Source of the DNA: Microthyrium microscopicum
Taxonomy: Eukaryota > Ascomycota > Dothideomycetes > Microthyriales > Microthyriaceae
NCBI GenBank assembly: GCA_010405405.1
Contig: MU004237.1
Location: forward strand, 879,345-943,344
Length of the DNA stretch: 64,000 nt
Direction: 5' to 3'
A program made the translations under genes and the position numbers. The notes beneath the pieces were generated by a model that ran no database searches, had not been told where the DNA came from, and saw only the letters and a list, made by a program, of their open reading frames with translations. Shown piece after piece: positions 34,940 through 46,301 of this stretch (within the stretch, counting starts at the first letter, position 1; every line of letters begins with the position of its first letter).

Positions 34940-35309
34940 TTAGCAGCGGCCACCAGTGCGGCACTCTCTGCCTTGTCCACGCCCTATGTCATGAGCACCC
35001 TTCTCAATGTTGTTGATTCCTTTGCCGATTTGACCACGCTCAATCTCGCGCTCGCCCCTGCGCTCCTCAGCGCGGCCATCGTGCTTTTGGTCTCGGCCAC
35101 GCTCACAAGCGGAGTGTTCTCCTCGGTCTGAGATGTAATTAGCTTTTGTTCCTAGAAAGATATATTGAAGGTGTCTAGAACTTACAGGCTCCATTGCAGC
35201 CATCTTGGGCATCTTGTGGGGCAGCAGCTACGGCATTGGTAGCGACATCGACTGGTGCGGCGATAGCAAGGCCGAGGATGGCGAAGAGGATGGTCTTGGT
35301 GAAAAGCAT
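34940..35309 (-). CDS. Small secreted cysteine-containing protein with heptad repeats (effector candidate)
   Basis: Two exons (35309-35186, 35127-34940) give 103 residues; the 58-nt intron has a GTAAGT donor and CTCAG acceptor. A clear signal peptide (T-I-L-F-A-I-L-G-L-A-I-A-A) covers residues 1 to about 18. The mature part has four Cys and is very rich in R, E, G. Near residues 70-97 a seven-residue pattern I-[EG]-[KR]-G recurs four times (I-E-R-G, I-G-K-G, I-E-K-G, I-G-R-G), giving an amphipathic, glycine-broken helix. A TATA-like box lies at 35424-35431, about 115 bp upstream of the ATG. No known family is recognised. Size, secretion and cysteine content fit a fungal effector or antimicrobial peptide; this is inference. 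Confidence 0.68.
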
Positions 35310-37141
35310 TTTGAAAGAGTGTTGGTTGGTTTAAAAGATTGTGGTTTGGTTGTGTTGTTTGGTTGTTTGAATGCTGTGATGTAGTGATGTGTTGATGTCC
35401 TGAAGTTGAGAAGCCATCGTGGTCTTATATACACCAACGGCTCTTGCCACCCTCGAAGATATAAAAAAAGATCCACACTATCGCATCTATTTACTACACA
35501 TTATGACAGGTTCAATATACCAACTTTCAATCTAATCGTCACTGTTCATTGTCAGAACAGTCCTTGGCAGGTGGATCATGATGTTGAAAATGCTATCACC
35601 CTTGTCTTACAATATACTCCTTACTCCGTCACTGGTGGAAAAGAAATTACAATGTCTCCATTTTGGTTGTTTTGGGGGCCTATATGGCAATATGTTATCT
35701 TGAAAGACCTCAAATTCGGACTTTCGAGCTAATATAAGACCGTACATCACAGGGCAAGGTGTCTATAAATCGATCAGAAAACCCCTGTTATTATTCACAT
35801 CCACGGGAGCTTGTGGTCAAAGAGTCAATCGAATATTTCGGAAACCAATGCATTCCCGAAGCTTGATCGAGCCAAGATCGGCTTATTCTGAACGCTCGAG
35901 ATGGTAATGCTCTGCAGGACTTTACATCCAGAGGCACAATTGGTAACTTCGTGCTTGTTCATAGCTTCAACGACATGCTCATGCTATTCAGAAGCAATGG
36001 GACAGAGCTTTACTGTTTCTACTATCTTGTGCTCGTGAGCAAAATCTTCCTCTCTACAGACTAATGCTCGGAATAAACTATCCCTCTAAGCTCTCTCAAG
36101 CTTTGTGGTGCAGGGACATGTAATTTAAAACCAGTTGATCTACACCAGGCGTATCGGAACTTGCGAATAGGAAGACGGGGTAACATGAAACTCCCAATTG
36201 TACGGTTAGCACTATACACTTAAACGCCATGATACATAACGGCAGCAGCAGATACTACTTGTCAAACCCATTCAGAGTCTAGTCCTCAAACTAAATTTAG
36301 AAATACTTGGTATAAACGCTCGAGGATAATAACTCGATCCCTAAACATTAACGTCATAAATAATAAGCTGCAATTACCATTTCACAAATAGTGTTTCAGC
36401 CTTTCTCAACTTATATGACCATTTTGGTCTAGACATGTCTGTTGATGCTAGATTGACGTATAGCCAAGCTTTTGAATGAACTTCATAAAGATAAATGTTG
36501 TTTGAGGTCTAAGGTGAAAGGGGAAATGTCAATATTTTCTTTCATGCTAGAACATACAAAGATATACATAGATCTATTAGATTGAGATGCCCTCATGGTA
36601 CCGGATAAACCCACCTGTCAGTCGATCGCGAGAGACTACGTCCGCTAGACTTTTGAAGTCAAAGCTAATTACGGCCCGCTCAGTCTTAAACAAAGTTTTC
36701 AAAGTTCCGTTCCTATCTCAAAATAGAAAAGATTTAGGTCTTTGACCGAATGACGCCCGAGCGAGTTTGTTCATTGTTTGACTGTCAAGAGTCAAACAGC
36801 ATGTTTGTCTCCATGGAAAGCGGACGAAATACCCGATGTATTAGTGCTTCAAGAAGATGCTCACTAACGATCAGCTTCAATACAGCGAGATACTGCTTCG
36901 TTGCTCACATTCGAAAATTTCTCCCAAATCAACCACTGGGAGACAAGTCATCACTGCCAGGAAGGCATTTGTACGATATTATAATGGAATATCTTCTAAC
37001 TATAGTATGCTCAACTGCTCTCAACTTCTTTACTCAGACATATTTTCATCATGGTAATACCCAAAGCCTGTACTCGAATTTATCGTGGTTGATCACAATA
37101 TAAGATATCAACGCCAACGCCAATTTCTTTCAAAAAAGAAT
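35310..37141. other. 1.8-kb gene-poor intergenic region
   Basis: AT-rich compared with neighbours but without the CpA/TpG depletion of the left block. No supported coding frame on either strand; the longest (plus 36750-37103, 117 codons) has no domain or signal peptide. The left 150 bp hold the promoter of the small secreted protein gene. Confidence 0.4.
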
Positions 37142-38019
37142 TTACATGACCAGAGCTGCCAGCCCTATAAGCAACCCCAAGGCACCAGGTACAGTCTTTT
37201 CTGCTCCATTGCCCTTGGCCGTCGCTCCGTTTCCTGTATTCGCTCCTGCTGAGCCTGTCGCTGCTGGAGGAGCTGCACTTGGAGCCAGACTACTCATGAC
37301 TATCGTTCCGTTCAGTCCACCAGAGCTACCAGCGCTGAAGCCTGTGCCAGATGGTGGGAAGCTCGATGATGAAGCTGATGCGCTAGTGTTCTGGACTGTG
37401 ATATAGTTGGCCGCCAGCGGCAGGCTGAGGCTTGTTTGCGCAGCAAAGCTGGTCAGATCAAAGCCAACTCGGGCAGCGCTGGAGGACGGTGGGTTGATGT
37501 TGTCAAAAGTTGATGGGATGGTGAAACCGTCAGGTTGAGCGAATAGCAGGAAGACATAGCGATGGGGGCTGTCGCCGGCTGGTGGAGATGGTGGTAGATA
37601 TGGTGCGCCTTGACTGGAGGAGAAGCTAGCTGGTGTGGTAGAGAGGTCGATGTTGGGCGAGAGCCAGTGGAGGAGAGTGGTGCGAGTGCCGTTACGAGGG
37701 ACATCGAGATCCATCATTATGAGTAGGCCGGTGGTGGCATTGGCGACGAATGTCGTGGCATTAGGTGGAGTGGTGAGAAGTGAGGAGTCGATGTTGATTT
37801 CTGGTTCTGCAGATATGCCTGGTTGATGTTAGTGGGCTTCTCCTTGACATTTTTAGATCGCATACCTGATTGGGGTAGTTGTTGGCCAGCTGGTATACTG
37901 GAGCCATCGTAGACTATTGTTAATGAAGTATCGACCTCTGGTATGAAGCCATTTGGTGTTTGTGCGGCGACGAGGCTGAGCAAGGCTGCTAATAGCGAAC
38001 CCAAACGAATTGGACCCAT
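37142..38019 (-). CDS. GPI-anchored PEBP-like (phosphatidylethanolamine-binding) protein
   Basis: Two exons (38019-37866, 37818-37142) joined in phase 1 give 276 residues. A signal peptide covers residues 1-19. The middle is PEBP-like: L-L-I-M-M-D-L-D-V-P at about 80-89 matches the D-P-D-A-P box, followed by L-L-H-W-L, and S-P-H-R-Y-V-F-L-L at about 130 matches G-x-H-R-Y. The last 90 residues are Ser/Ala/Gly-rich and end in a hydrophobic GPI-attachment tail (G-A-L-G-L-L-I-G-L-A-A-L-V-M). PEBP proteins bind anionic ligands or phospholipid head groups; the surface-anchored fungal form has no settled role. The intron is 47 nt. Codon use shifts from C-rich to G-rich along the gene. Confidence 0.83.
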
Positions 38020-39704
38020 GCTGAAAAGTACTTCTGGAGTTTAGGTAGAAATTCGATCGGCAGGTTTGCGAAAGACAGGTCAGGGCAGTTGAATATGTAC
38101 TTGCCCAGAAATCCTTATTCCAAGGTCGGAGTCGAGGTCTAGATGTCCGAAGAGTATGATACTAATGCAAGGCAGACGTAAGCCAAACTAAAAAGCTTCG
38201 TTTTGCGCGTGGAAAAGTTCGAAGCACCAGTTAAAACAAGCACAGCATGAGAACAGGTGGGGACATCTATTTCTAAACACCATGCAGTAGTGCTGTCTCC
38301 GATGGTGTTGCAGGCCTCGTGCGATCTTCAAGCTGGGGTACAAAAACAGCAAGTTTCCAATCGCAGGCTGCTTTTTACATGTATGATGACTTTGTGACTT
38401 CGAATTATTTTGACATGTTTGAAGAACAATTTCCTAACCGTTGGACTAAATCATTTCCATGAAAACGTACTGACGGCGTCCAATAGTCGTTTAAACTGGA
38501 GCACGTTTCCTGACATACATTGCGCTTTCACCACTTCTGCTTGGCACACCTTGGAACTTATAGCTACAAAATTGTGAATTAACTCATTCAGTGGTTGCGC
38601 TGGTCGGAGATCGTCCGAAAACGCCATCTTCTCACCACGATCAATGACGTGTTGGTTCGAGTGCCAATATTTCGCCAAGCGATAACCAAGTCCAATAGCT
38701 GAAGCTTTTCATGAGCTGCGCCATCAGTTTGAGGGCATTCGAGTGTGCAGCGGCGGAGACGTCTAGGGCCTTGACAATCCGGGAGTTTTCTAGGAAAAAA
38801 GTGATGGGTGAAGAGGCAATCCCTCAGCAGTTGTAGCGGCTGGTGTTTTACATGATTCAGGGGAGCTGTGGAGTCGGAACCACGGTGCGGGTTCCAAACC
38901 GAAACACCACAGACGTCGGAGTGACTTTGCGTAAGAAAACAATTCAGGGTATTTGAAACAAAATTCATGGTGAAAGTCACCGCTTCAAAAACAAAGTCTT
39001 GTAATCCAAGAACAATTGAACAGTTTTCTTTGTCAAAATGAGTTTCATTTGGTTGAAAACATCTATAACACAAGGTAAATATGAAAGATTTCGATGACTT
39101 CAGCCTCGCTCCCTGCTCAGGTAGTAAAAACAGGCGCCATCGAATGGCCAATAACTTTGGTTAACTACCATCATAATCCAATAACACTATCAGCACTTGC
39201 TGTCGCTTCTTCGGTTACATTCATGTCGGACAGTATTTTCCTTATCGAAATCTCATTCCATTCATGAATTCAACCGGAAGTCTACAAGCCATTGATATTG
39301 GAGGCAGTCTTGGTGGGAGACTCGGTATGCTTGTTTTCAATCGCGCTGCACATAAGCACTTGCGTGTTCATGCACTTATCCGCAATTAAAATTGAGGCGA
39401 CACCTGCAGGGACAGCTTGGCGAAGTTGGAAGTCAATAGTCTCGAGATTAGAGTCTAATTAGATTCATATGAGAAAGCTTTATATACGGCTTTCATAACT
39501 ACAGCAGATGTGGTTGATTCGTATGGTGAAGTCGTTCTTCCGTCAAACAAGGCTGAACAAGGCTGAGATGTGAGAGACTAAGCCTGTTATAGCTAGCGTA
39601 CCTTGGCACTAGGCTCGAAGTCACATTTTCAAATTCAACTCTCATTTATCGAACAACTCGACATATTCTCCCCGCCATAACCTCATCCTCGATATCACAA
39701 CAAG
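38020..39704. other. Intergenic region with a possible decayed gene
   Basis: No intact gene is supported. On the minus strand 38451-39151 is coding-like but broken (separate entry). The right 150 bp are the prp46 promoter, ending in a CA-rich leader. Confidence 0.4.
38451..39151 (-). pseudogene. Possible decayed or multi-exon gene of unknown function
   Basis: Two overlapping minus-strand frames look like protein in different places. One (about 38805-38700) reads as an alanine/leucine/methionine helix preceded by a good acceptor (TTTCCTAG). A second (38702-38451) continues with charged helical text ending in F-S-W-K and a stop. Linking them needs a frameshift or a cryptic intron near 38700. 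No family is recognised. It may be a pseudogene or simply a chance frame. Confidence 0.25.
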
Positions 39705-41270
39705 ATGGCCGAAGTATCACAATCGCCTGAATCGATACAACCTCATCTCCAAGTTTGTCGCCCCTCGGAAAAACCAAGCATGACTAACCCGCCATCTCAG
39801 TCTCTTCTGCGGACCTCTGCTAAACGAACTCGCGATCTCTTCGCTGCAGACTTTTCGTCGCCTTCCACCCTCTCGGCGCTCCCAGCCGTACCGTACTCCA
39901 TCGCACCGCCTCTAAACCCTCCACAAGAAGTCGCTGAGCGCGCAAGTCTCGCCACGCGAATACATACAGAATACCGCACCCTTAAAGACCTGCCACCAGC
40001 ACTCGAAGCAAAACAAGCCAGTGCCACCGCCGCAACAGCTGCTGCGCGCCGCGCCAAAAAGGCCAAAGTTGCCGCTGAGGGTAATCAGGCCTCGGATACG
40101 AAAGTCGCGAGATTAATCGACGGCATCAATGAGTCGAGTCGCACCTCATCCTCTACACAACAATCGCAAGCACTCGTGCTAAATAGGAAGAATCCAAACA
40201 GTTTACCGCCGAATGCCAACGGGCCGACAGTGAATCGGAATTTGCCATCGAGTGCGCTTGTACGCAAGGATACCGTACGGCAAATCAAACCAGAATGGCA
40301 TGCACCATGGAAGCTCATGCGCGTTATATCAGGTCATTTGGGCTGGGTGCGGAGCTTGGCTGTAGAACCAGGAAATCAATGGTTCGCATCGGGAGCAGGC
40401 GACCGGACCATTAAGATCTGGGATCTTGTGAGCGGAACGCTGAAGCTCACACTCACAGGCCACATCTCAACAGTACGCGGACTAGCAGTCTCTCCACGAC
40501 ATCCATATCTTTTTTCATGTGGAGAAGATAAGATGGTAAAGTGCTGGGATTTGGAGACCAACAAAGTCATTCGCCATTACCACGGCCATCTTAGCGGCGT
40601 TTATACTATGGACATACATCCAACTCTAGATGTGCTTGTTACCGGTGGTCGTGACGGTGTCGCTCGTGTCTGGGATATGCGGACGCGAAGCAACATTCAC
40701 GTACTTAGTGGTCACAAGGGCACTGTCGCCGATGTCAAGTGTCAAGAGGCAGACCCACAGGTGATATCTGCATCACTGGATAGTACAGTACGGCTGTGGG
40801 ATCTGGCAGCTGGCAAGACGATGGGAGTATTGACCCATCACAAAAAGGGTGTCAGAACGTTGGCAACTCATCCAAACGAGTTTACATTTGCAAGTGGCAG
40901 CACAAACAGCATTAAACAGTGGAAATGCCCGGAAGCTGCGTTCATGCAAAACTTTGATGGACACAACTCGATTGTCAACACACTATCAGTCAATGCTGAG
41001 AATGTCATGTTTTCAGGAGGTGATGATGGAAGCATGTACTTTTGGGATTGGAAGACGGGTCATTCGTTCCAAAATACAGCGAGTATGGCTCAACCTGGTT
41101 CATTAGATGCCGAGCAAGGAATCTTCACATCTACCTTCGATCAGACTGGCCTCCGGTTGATCACAGGAGAGGCAGACAAGACTATCAAGGTATGGAAACC
41201 CGATGATGAGGCAACAGAACAGTCGCACCCACTGGATTGGAAACCGACTTTGGGACGACAAAAGTTCTAG
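39705..41270 (+). CDS. prp46: Pre-mRNA-splicing factor Prp46/PLRG1, WD40 protein
   Basis: This intronless gene encodes 521 residues. An N-terminal region of about 200 residues, with an alanine/lysine helix near 105-125, precedes the linker [11 protein letters not shown], which is a signature of the Prp46/PRL1/PLRG1 family. It is followed by seven WD repeats (about 210-500), with terminal dipeptides W-D, W-D, W-D, W-D, W-K, W-D, W-K. The protein is a core member of the Prp19-associated complex that activates the spliceosome in the nucleus. Length is near the family norm. It converges on ORC1 with 76 bp between stop codons. Confidence 0.95.
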   Translation: MAEVSQSPESIQPHLQVCRPSEKPSMTNPPSQSLLRTSAKRTRDLFAADFSSPSTLSALPAVPYSIAPPLNPPQEVAERASLATRIHTEYRTLKDLPPALEAKQASATAATAAARRAKKAKVAAEGNQASDTKVARLIDGINESSRTSSSTQQSQALVLNRKNPNSLPPNANGPTVNRNLPSSALVRKDTVRQIKPEWHAPWKLMRVISGHLGWVRSLAVEPGNQWFASGAGDRTIKIWDLVSGTLKLTLTGHISTVRGLAVSPRHPYLFSCGEDKMVKCWDLETNKVIRHYHGHLSGVYTMDIHPTLDVLVTGGRDGVARVWDMRTRSNIHVLSGHKGTVADVKCQEADPQVISASLDSTVRLWDLAAGKTMGVLTHHKKGVRTLATHPNEFTFASGSTNSIKQWKCPEAAFMQNFDGHNSIVNTLSVNAENVMFSGGDDGSMYFWDWKTGHSFQNTASMAQPGSLDAEQGIFTSTFDQTGLRLITGEADKTIKVWKPDDEATEQSHPLDWKPTLGRQKF

Positions 41271-41346
41271 TTTATCTTGTATACATTCAATCATAATACC
41301 CTTCATGTCTAATTATATCGCGTCCAGCGCTGCTCTATTTGAGGCC

Positions 41347-43647
41347 TCAATTGAAACCTAAATTACGAACTTCCACGTCGTCCTTTAATGCCAGTCCGAC
41401 TTCTTCATCCCCAACGTTCAACCGTACTCGTCGTCCTCGTTCTCCTTTTCTCGTCTCCGCTGCTACAATCCCAGCCTCCGTAAGACATACCACTGCTCCC
41501 TCCATGCCCACCATACGTGACGCCAGTGCCTTGCCCTTTCCTTTTCGTGACACTTCCCCATCCTGTCGCTCGCCCAGCAGGACTTGCCGTAAAGCTGTAA
41601 GCTCACTCAACACTCCCATCCGCCGCGCCTCGTCCAGCACATCACCAACCAGCGCCTCTGCCACCCCCGTCCGTCGATTCCGCGCCAATAGCGCCGCCAA
41701 AAACACCTTGCTCGCCAGTGGTAGCGAGCGCAAATACTGCTGCAGCGGACTGCTGGTCGCCTCCGCAATGGCCTCCTTGATCGTCGCAATCGTCACAATC
41801 GGACTCTTTCTCGCCTCCCGTCGTGCCGCCGCGTTCTTTCCACGCGCGCTTTTACTCGGTGAATTCGGCGTCTCATCTTCTGCACCGCCAGCCACAAATG
41901 CTTGAGCTTCAGCGATTTCTACTGCTCGCCGACAAATGTCAAGGGCACGTCGAGCATCGCCGCTGACGGCGGCGACCTTACGACTGGCGAACTGGATGGC
42001 GTCAGGATGGACGATGTTGTTAGGTACATTGGCGAGGCGGGATTCAATGATCTGGATGAGTTGTGCGTGAGTGTAGCCGCGGAAGGTGATGCGGTGGAGA
42101 CCGAGACGGGAGGAGATTTTGTTGGAGAGGGTACGTTCAGGTAGATCCATGGTGTTGGCGACGGCGAGAACAATTAGGCGAGAGTGACGGAGACCAGGCC
42201 AGTTGAAGAAGTTGTACATGACGCTCTGGTTCTTGGTGACGAGTTGGTCGAGCTCGTCCATGAGGACGACTACGGGCACGCGACGGGGAGAGGGAGTGCT
42301 GAATTCGCGTTCGAGAAGGTCGAGAGCGTGGGAAGGTGAGACGCGGTCGCCACGAAGGGCCTCCCAGAGGAGAGAGTAGCTTTGATGAGGATCGGTGACT
42401 TTCATGCCGTTGATCTCGACGAAAATGAAGTCGTCGAGTTCTTCAGCTATGACTGCGGCGTTAAGCTGGGCAACGACTTCGCGGACTGTGGCGGTTTTGC
42501 CAGTTCCCGGGGTGCCGGCGATGTAGATGCAGGATCCAGTGCCTGCAGTGATGGCGGATTCAAGGTGAGTATATACTTCTGCAAACTCTTCCTCGCGGCA
42601 AGGAAGAGCAGTGGGGACCGAAGATACATGCAAATGATTACGTGCAAGTGCGTAAGGTGATGCAAGGACGCTGGGGGATAATATCCGAGTCCCGAGTGGA
42701 GTAATCTCAAGAGCCTTTTTTATAACAATGCGTTTATGCGTTGGCGTGAGAAACTTTCGCGATGCTGGAGTTTTGTGATGTGACTTGGGTGTAATAGCGT
42801 CATTGAACTTGCGCTTCTTGCGTGGTGTATGTGGAAGACCTTGTTCAGGATCAGACTGACCAGCCATATAGTCGTCCTGGTCATCCTCATCCTTGGGCTG
42901 CTTTGTGCGTGGCCCACTTCGTTTTCGTGTTGCTTTTGTCTGGCCATTGACTAGTTCTACAAGTGCGGGAATATCTTGTTCTCCTTTATATATCTTTTCC
43001 CACACAAATTCCTCAGTATAAGTTGCGGTCCGAGTATTGCATCCTCGACGGCAGATAAAGACTTTGCCATATTCTTTAGCGTTGCGTGGGACTGTTCCTT
43101 TTGGGAAGCGCTTGTTATAGACACCAGGAGACATGATATACGAGGTTCCATTGATCGATGAGAGTGGATTGACGTCGTACGAGGGAGATATATAGAGTTC
43201 ATTCTGCACACATTAGCATTGATGTAATAACATAGGATCTCCGGGAAATCTCACCTTGTAGAAATCAGTCCGCTTCTTAGTCTTGTTTCGGATCTCATCA
43301 GGTGCGGAAAACCACATGAAATTGGCACACTTGTCGCCATCCTCATCTTCGGTGAATTCGCAAATGATTCCGATCCAAGCTTGGTTGTCGGAGGATTTGA
43401 GGAAGACTGTGTCGCCAACTTTGCATTCGAAAGTTCCCATGCGAGCGCCTATAATTTCTGGTTCCTCAACACTTTGTCCGCGTTTTCGTTTCTTAGAACC
43501 AGACTGCTTCTCGGAGGTTTTGGCGTGTATCCATTCCCAGGGGAGGTCTTCTTCACCCAGCTCATCGTCTGAATCCTCTCGTGTGACGGCACCACCAGAT
43601 AGCCAGCGTCGAGCTTTCTGTAAATTTGATTCCTTTCGACCAGGCAT
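41347..43647 (-). CDS. ORC1: Origin recognition complex subunit 1 (Orc1), BAH and AAA+ domains
   Basis: Two exons (43647-43255, 43203-41347) give 749 residues. The BAH domain crosses the splice (about 55-200) and binds modified nucleosomes in related proteins. A basic linker (230-300) follows. The AAA+ ATPase has Walker A G-T-P-G-T-G-K-T at 361-368 and Walker B with M-D-E-L-D (D447/E448), then sensor blocks and a winged-helix C-terminus. Orc1 provides the ATPase of ORC at replication origins. I chose the ATG at 43647 (M-P-G-R-K) over 43710 because the extra 21 residues are low in conserved text and the MluI box would sit too close. The intron is 51 nt. The linker at about 595-620 (Ser/Lys-rich) looks like a species-specific insertion. 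Confidence 0.93.
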
Positions 43648-43732
43648 CTTGATGTCGTAGCTTGTCGAAGTGGGGTGGTGGAGAATTGGGTTTATAGGAG
43701 TCAGCACCAAAACTCGATCTCGAAGTTTAGAG

Positions 43733-43752
43733 ACGCGTTCTGGACGCGCCGC
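43733..43752. promoter_or_regulatory. MluI cell-cycle box (ACGCGT) and near repeat upstream of ORC1
   Basis: ACGCGT at 43733-43738 and ACGCGC at 43744-43749 lie 86-102 bp upstream of the ORC1 ATG, as two copies of GACGCG 11 bp apart. ACGCGT is the core bound by MBF, which drives G1/S genes in yeasts. Control of ORC1 by MBF here is inference. Confidence 0.5.
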
Positions 43753-44843
43753 GCTAATGCAACCACTTTAACGTCTTGGCAACGAGGGGGGCTACTAAAA
43801 GTGAATGGGGGCTGCAGACACCTACCAGGGTTAGGGCTGTCACTGCAACTACTTCAGATTTTTTTTTGCTGGCGATTTCTTCGTTTTCCTTTTCTTTCCA
43901 TCAGTAGAAAACTAAACCTTCGAGGCTCCGCTTCGGCGGCTTGCTGAGGATTATTCACGGTTTCGACCGACATGAGTTCTCTTCCGTTCCCGGCCTTGTA
44001 GAGTGACGCGCCCGTCACCTATCAATTGTGCGTCTTCTTCAGTGGACCAGAGTTGTGGGATGGTTGCAACAATCCCGATTTCCATAGTCACATTTTTTTG
44101 TTTGTTCTTGTGTGCGACTCGAGCTTCATATCGCTGCTACTACGACCAAATTCAACAGTGTCATCCTTTATTACCGACTTCATGCACCGGACTCGCTGGC
44201 GGCGAGAGAAGATAGAGAAATTTTCGTTATGAGCCACGATGGGAATCTGACGCTCTGGGTTGTGCCATCGCATCAAATCCCAGGCTGAGCATGACGCTAT
44301 CGTTATTACTTGCTTAGACGTTGGCCGTGCGGTACATGAGATGCCGAGTCAAACAGACATCTCTCATATAACTTGGTGCTTTGGATATACTTGGTTGATA
44401 GCAGCACCCACTCGTAATGGACGATCGAAGGTGGAAATTATCCACACGAATTCTACCCATTAGCTACCACTGAGTGATCGTGATTCGACGCAAGTCCAGC
44501 TTGAAAGCTTGGAGGCATTCTGCGATTCTTGCTCTTCCAAAAGACCTCACTTTGGCTTGTCTATTTTAGTGAAGCCTACTGGCGCTCAATTAAAGCGATC
44601 AAGGCACGAACGGAATCATATAATCCTAAGGTCAGTTGCGTGTCCAGCAGAATTTGCACTCGTTAATGATAGATGTCATCAAGGTAAATGAAATTGTTTC
44701 CACGAAATAGGTTCATATCATAATCCATGCAAATTGTTTAGAGAAGATGTACTTAGTACCTGTATTGAAACAGACTATCTACTTCTCTATCGCTTTTCTG
44801 ACACCGGTGATCCGTAGATCATTTCACGAGGCCCAATAGCCGT
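43753..44843. other. Intergenic region
   Basis: About 1.1 kb without a supported gene. A pyrimidine-rich run at 43857-43880 lies upstream of ORC1. Frames of up to 70 codons show no domain. Confidence 0.4.
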
Positions 44844-45600
44844 CTAGTATAGACGCTTAGGAGGAGACATGGTAGCCTTGATGGTCAAGCTACCAACGTT
44901 CTGCCAGCCCTTCTTCAATAGAGAGACGAGGTAGTTGATGGCCAACATGATGTTTCCGATGAGCTCATCCTCAGTCATTCCGACATTGCCGACAGCGACA
45001 CCCATGCAGAGAACCTTCTTGAGCTGGAACTTGATGGTGGACTTGACCTCGTTGACCTTGTTGTTGAGGTCATCAGCGTGGGAGACGGGAGTAGGGAATT
45101 TGCCGGCTGTATGAGCTGTTAGCGAAGTTCTATGACTGAGGAAATTGAAGTGGACATTACCCTTGGAGAGACCTGGACCCAAGAGACGAGGAATCTGCTT
45201 GATGAGGGTCTCGGAAGACATGAAGGCATCGTACTTGCGAGCAAGCTCTGTATATCGTTAGCTCATTCTGCCTCGATACCGAGTGCTATGACATACTCTT
45301 GATGAGCTTCTTGTTCTTGTTCAACTTCTTCAAATCCTCAGCGGACATGGAGTCGAGGCCCAAATGCTTGGCACGATCGATATCGTGCTGGTCACCAAGA
45401 ACACACACGCTCATTCCTGGGCGTGGGATGGTGGGCAATCTAACGGTTCCCGAGAAACGCTTGTCACGCTGAGGGTCATAGTTCTTGAGGCCAATTTGGA
45501 GCTCAACAGTCTCGAGAAAGTTTCGCTTCTTGGTCTCGGTGGAGTATTCAAGGAGATCCTTGACATTGGATCGGACGCCGGCGACTGAGATTTTGGACAT
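44844..45600 (-). CDS. rpl1: 60S ribosomal protein uL1 (L10a)
   Basis: Three exons (45600-45297, 45247-45161, 45106-44844) give 217 residues, the same length as yeast Rpl1. Family text is unmistakable: [14 protein letters not shown] near 22-35, [13 protein letters not shown], the [16 protein letters not shown] block and the C-terminal W-Q-N-V-G-S-L. uL1 forms the L1 stalk, which moves deacylated tRNA out through the E site. Both splice junctions fall in phase 1 and restore K-K-L and K-A-G. Introns are 49 and 54 nt. No paralogue lies in the window. Confidence 0.96.
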
Positions 45601-46301
45601 GATTGCAGTCTTCCAGAGGACGGTTTATGGAGTTTCCTTTGGTGGGGCTTGCCGATAAAACGTCTAGATTGGTTAGTTGATGCGATAGAGGGTTATTGCA
45701 GACGAGGAGAGCATACCAGACGATGGAATTGATGATGTTGGTTTCTTTAGATTTGGTGGAAGAATTGGTGTCAAATTGTGGGTGGCGTTTTGGTGGAGGG
45801 GTGAGGGAGCTGACTAAGCATCTACTGTCTCTCTTCGCTATCTTCTGATGCATGTGCTACAAGGTACTTCTAGGAGCAAACTTTGACTCCATCCTTTTTA
45901 TCAACACATTCAAAACCGCTTGTCGCAAAATACGTCTTACCAAATTAGGAAAAGCGACGTCCATCTGGATCTCAGTCAAATCTATGTACAAAACGCATCA
46001 AGCTTTTATTTTAAAGTATCATATGAAGTAGTCTTCGAAGTTCGAATACACAGTTCCCAAAGCCACAGGATGTTCAAGTCATTCAAAACAACCTGATTAG
46101 AACCAATCAAACAAAGGTCATACTTCACCTTGCTCTAAAACCGAAAATCGGCCAGAAATGACAGCGCAATCCGGATACTGGGATAACTCAACAGGTCATC
46201 ATTTCTCAAGTTGGTGAAACATGACTTCTGTTCTCGAGAACCATTCCTTTACCGAACGAAGCACCACTCGTCCTAGTCATGGCTTTTGGCTTTGTCAAAG
46301 T
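45601..46301. other. Intergenic region
   Basis: This is the promoter of rpl1 (minus) plus the 3' flank of the GTPase gene (minus). The 100 bp before the rpl1 start probably carry a 5' leader. A 101-codon frame (45853-45548) overlaps the rpl1 start in another frame and is not supported. Confidence 0.35.

Noticed and set aside
35310-37141. RIP-mutated repeat in the 1.8-kb gap
   Set aside because: AT-rich, but CpA and TpG are present at ordinary frequency, so it is not RIP-type.
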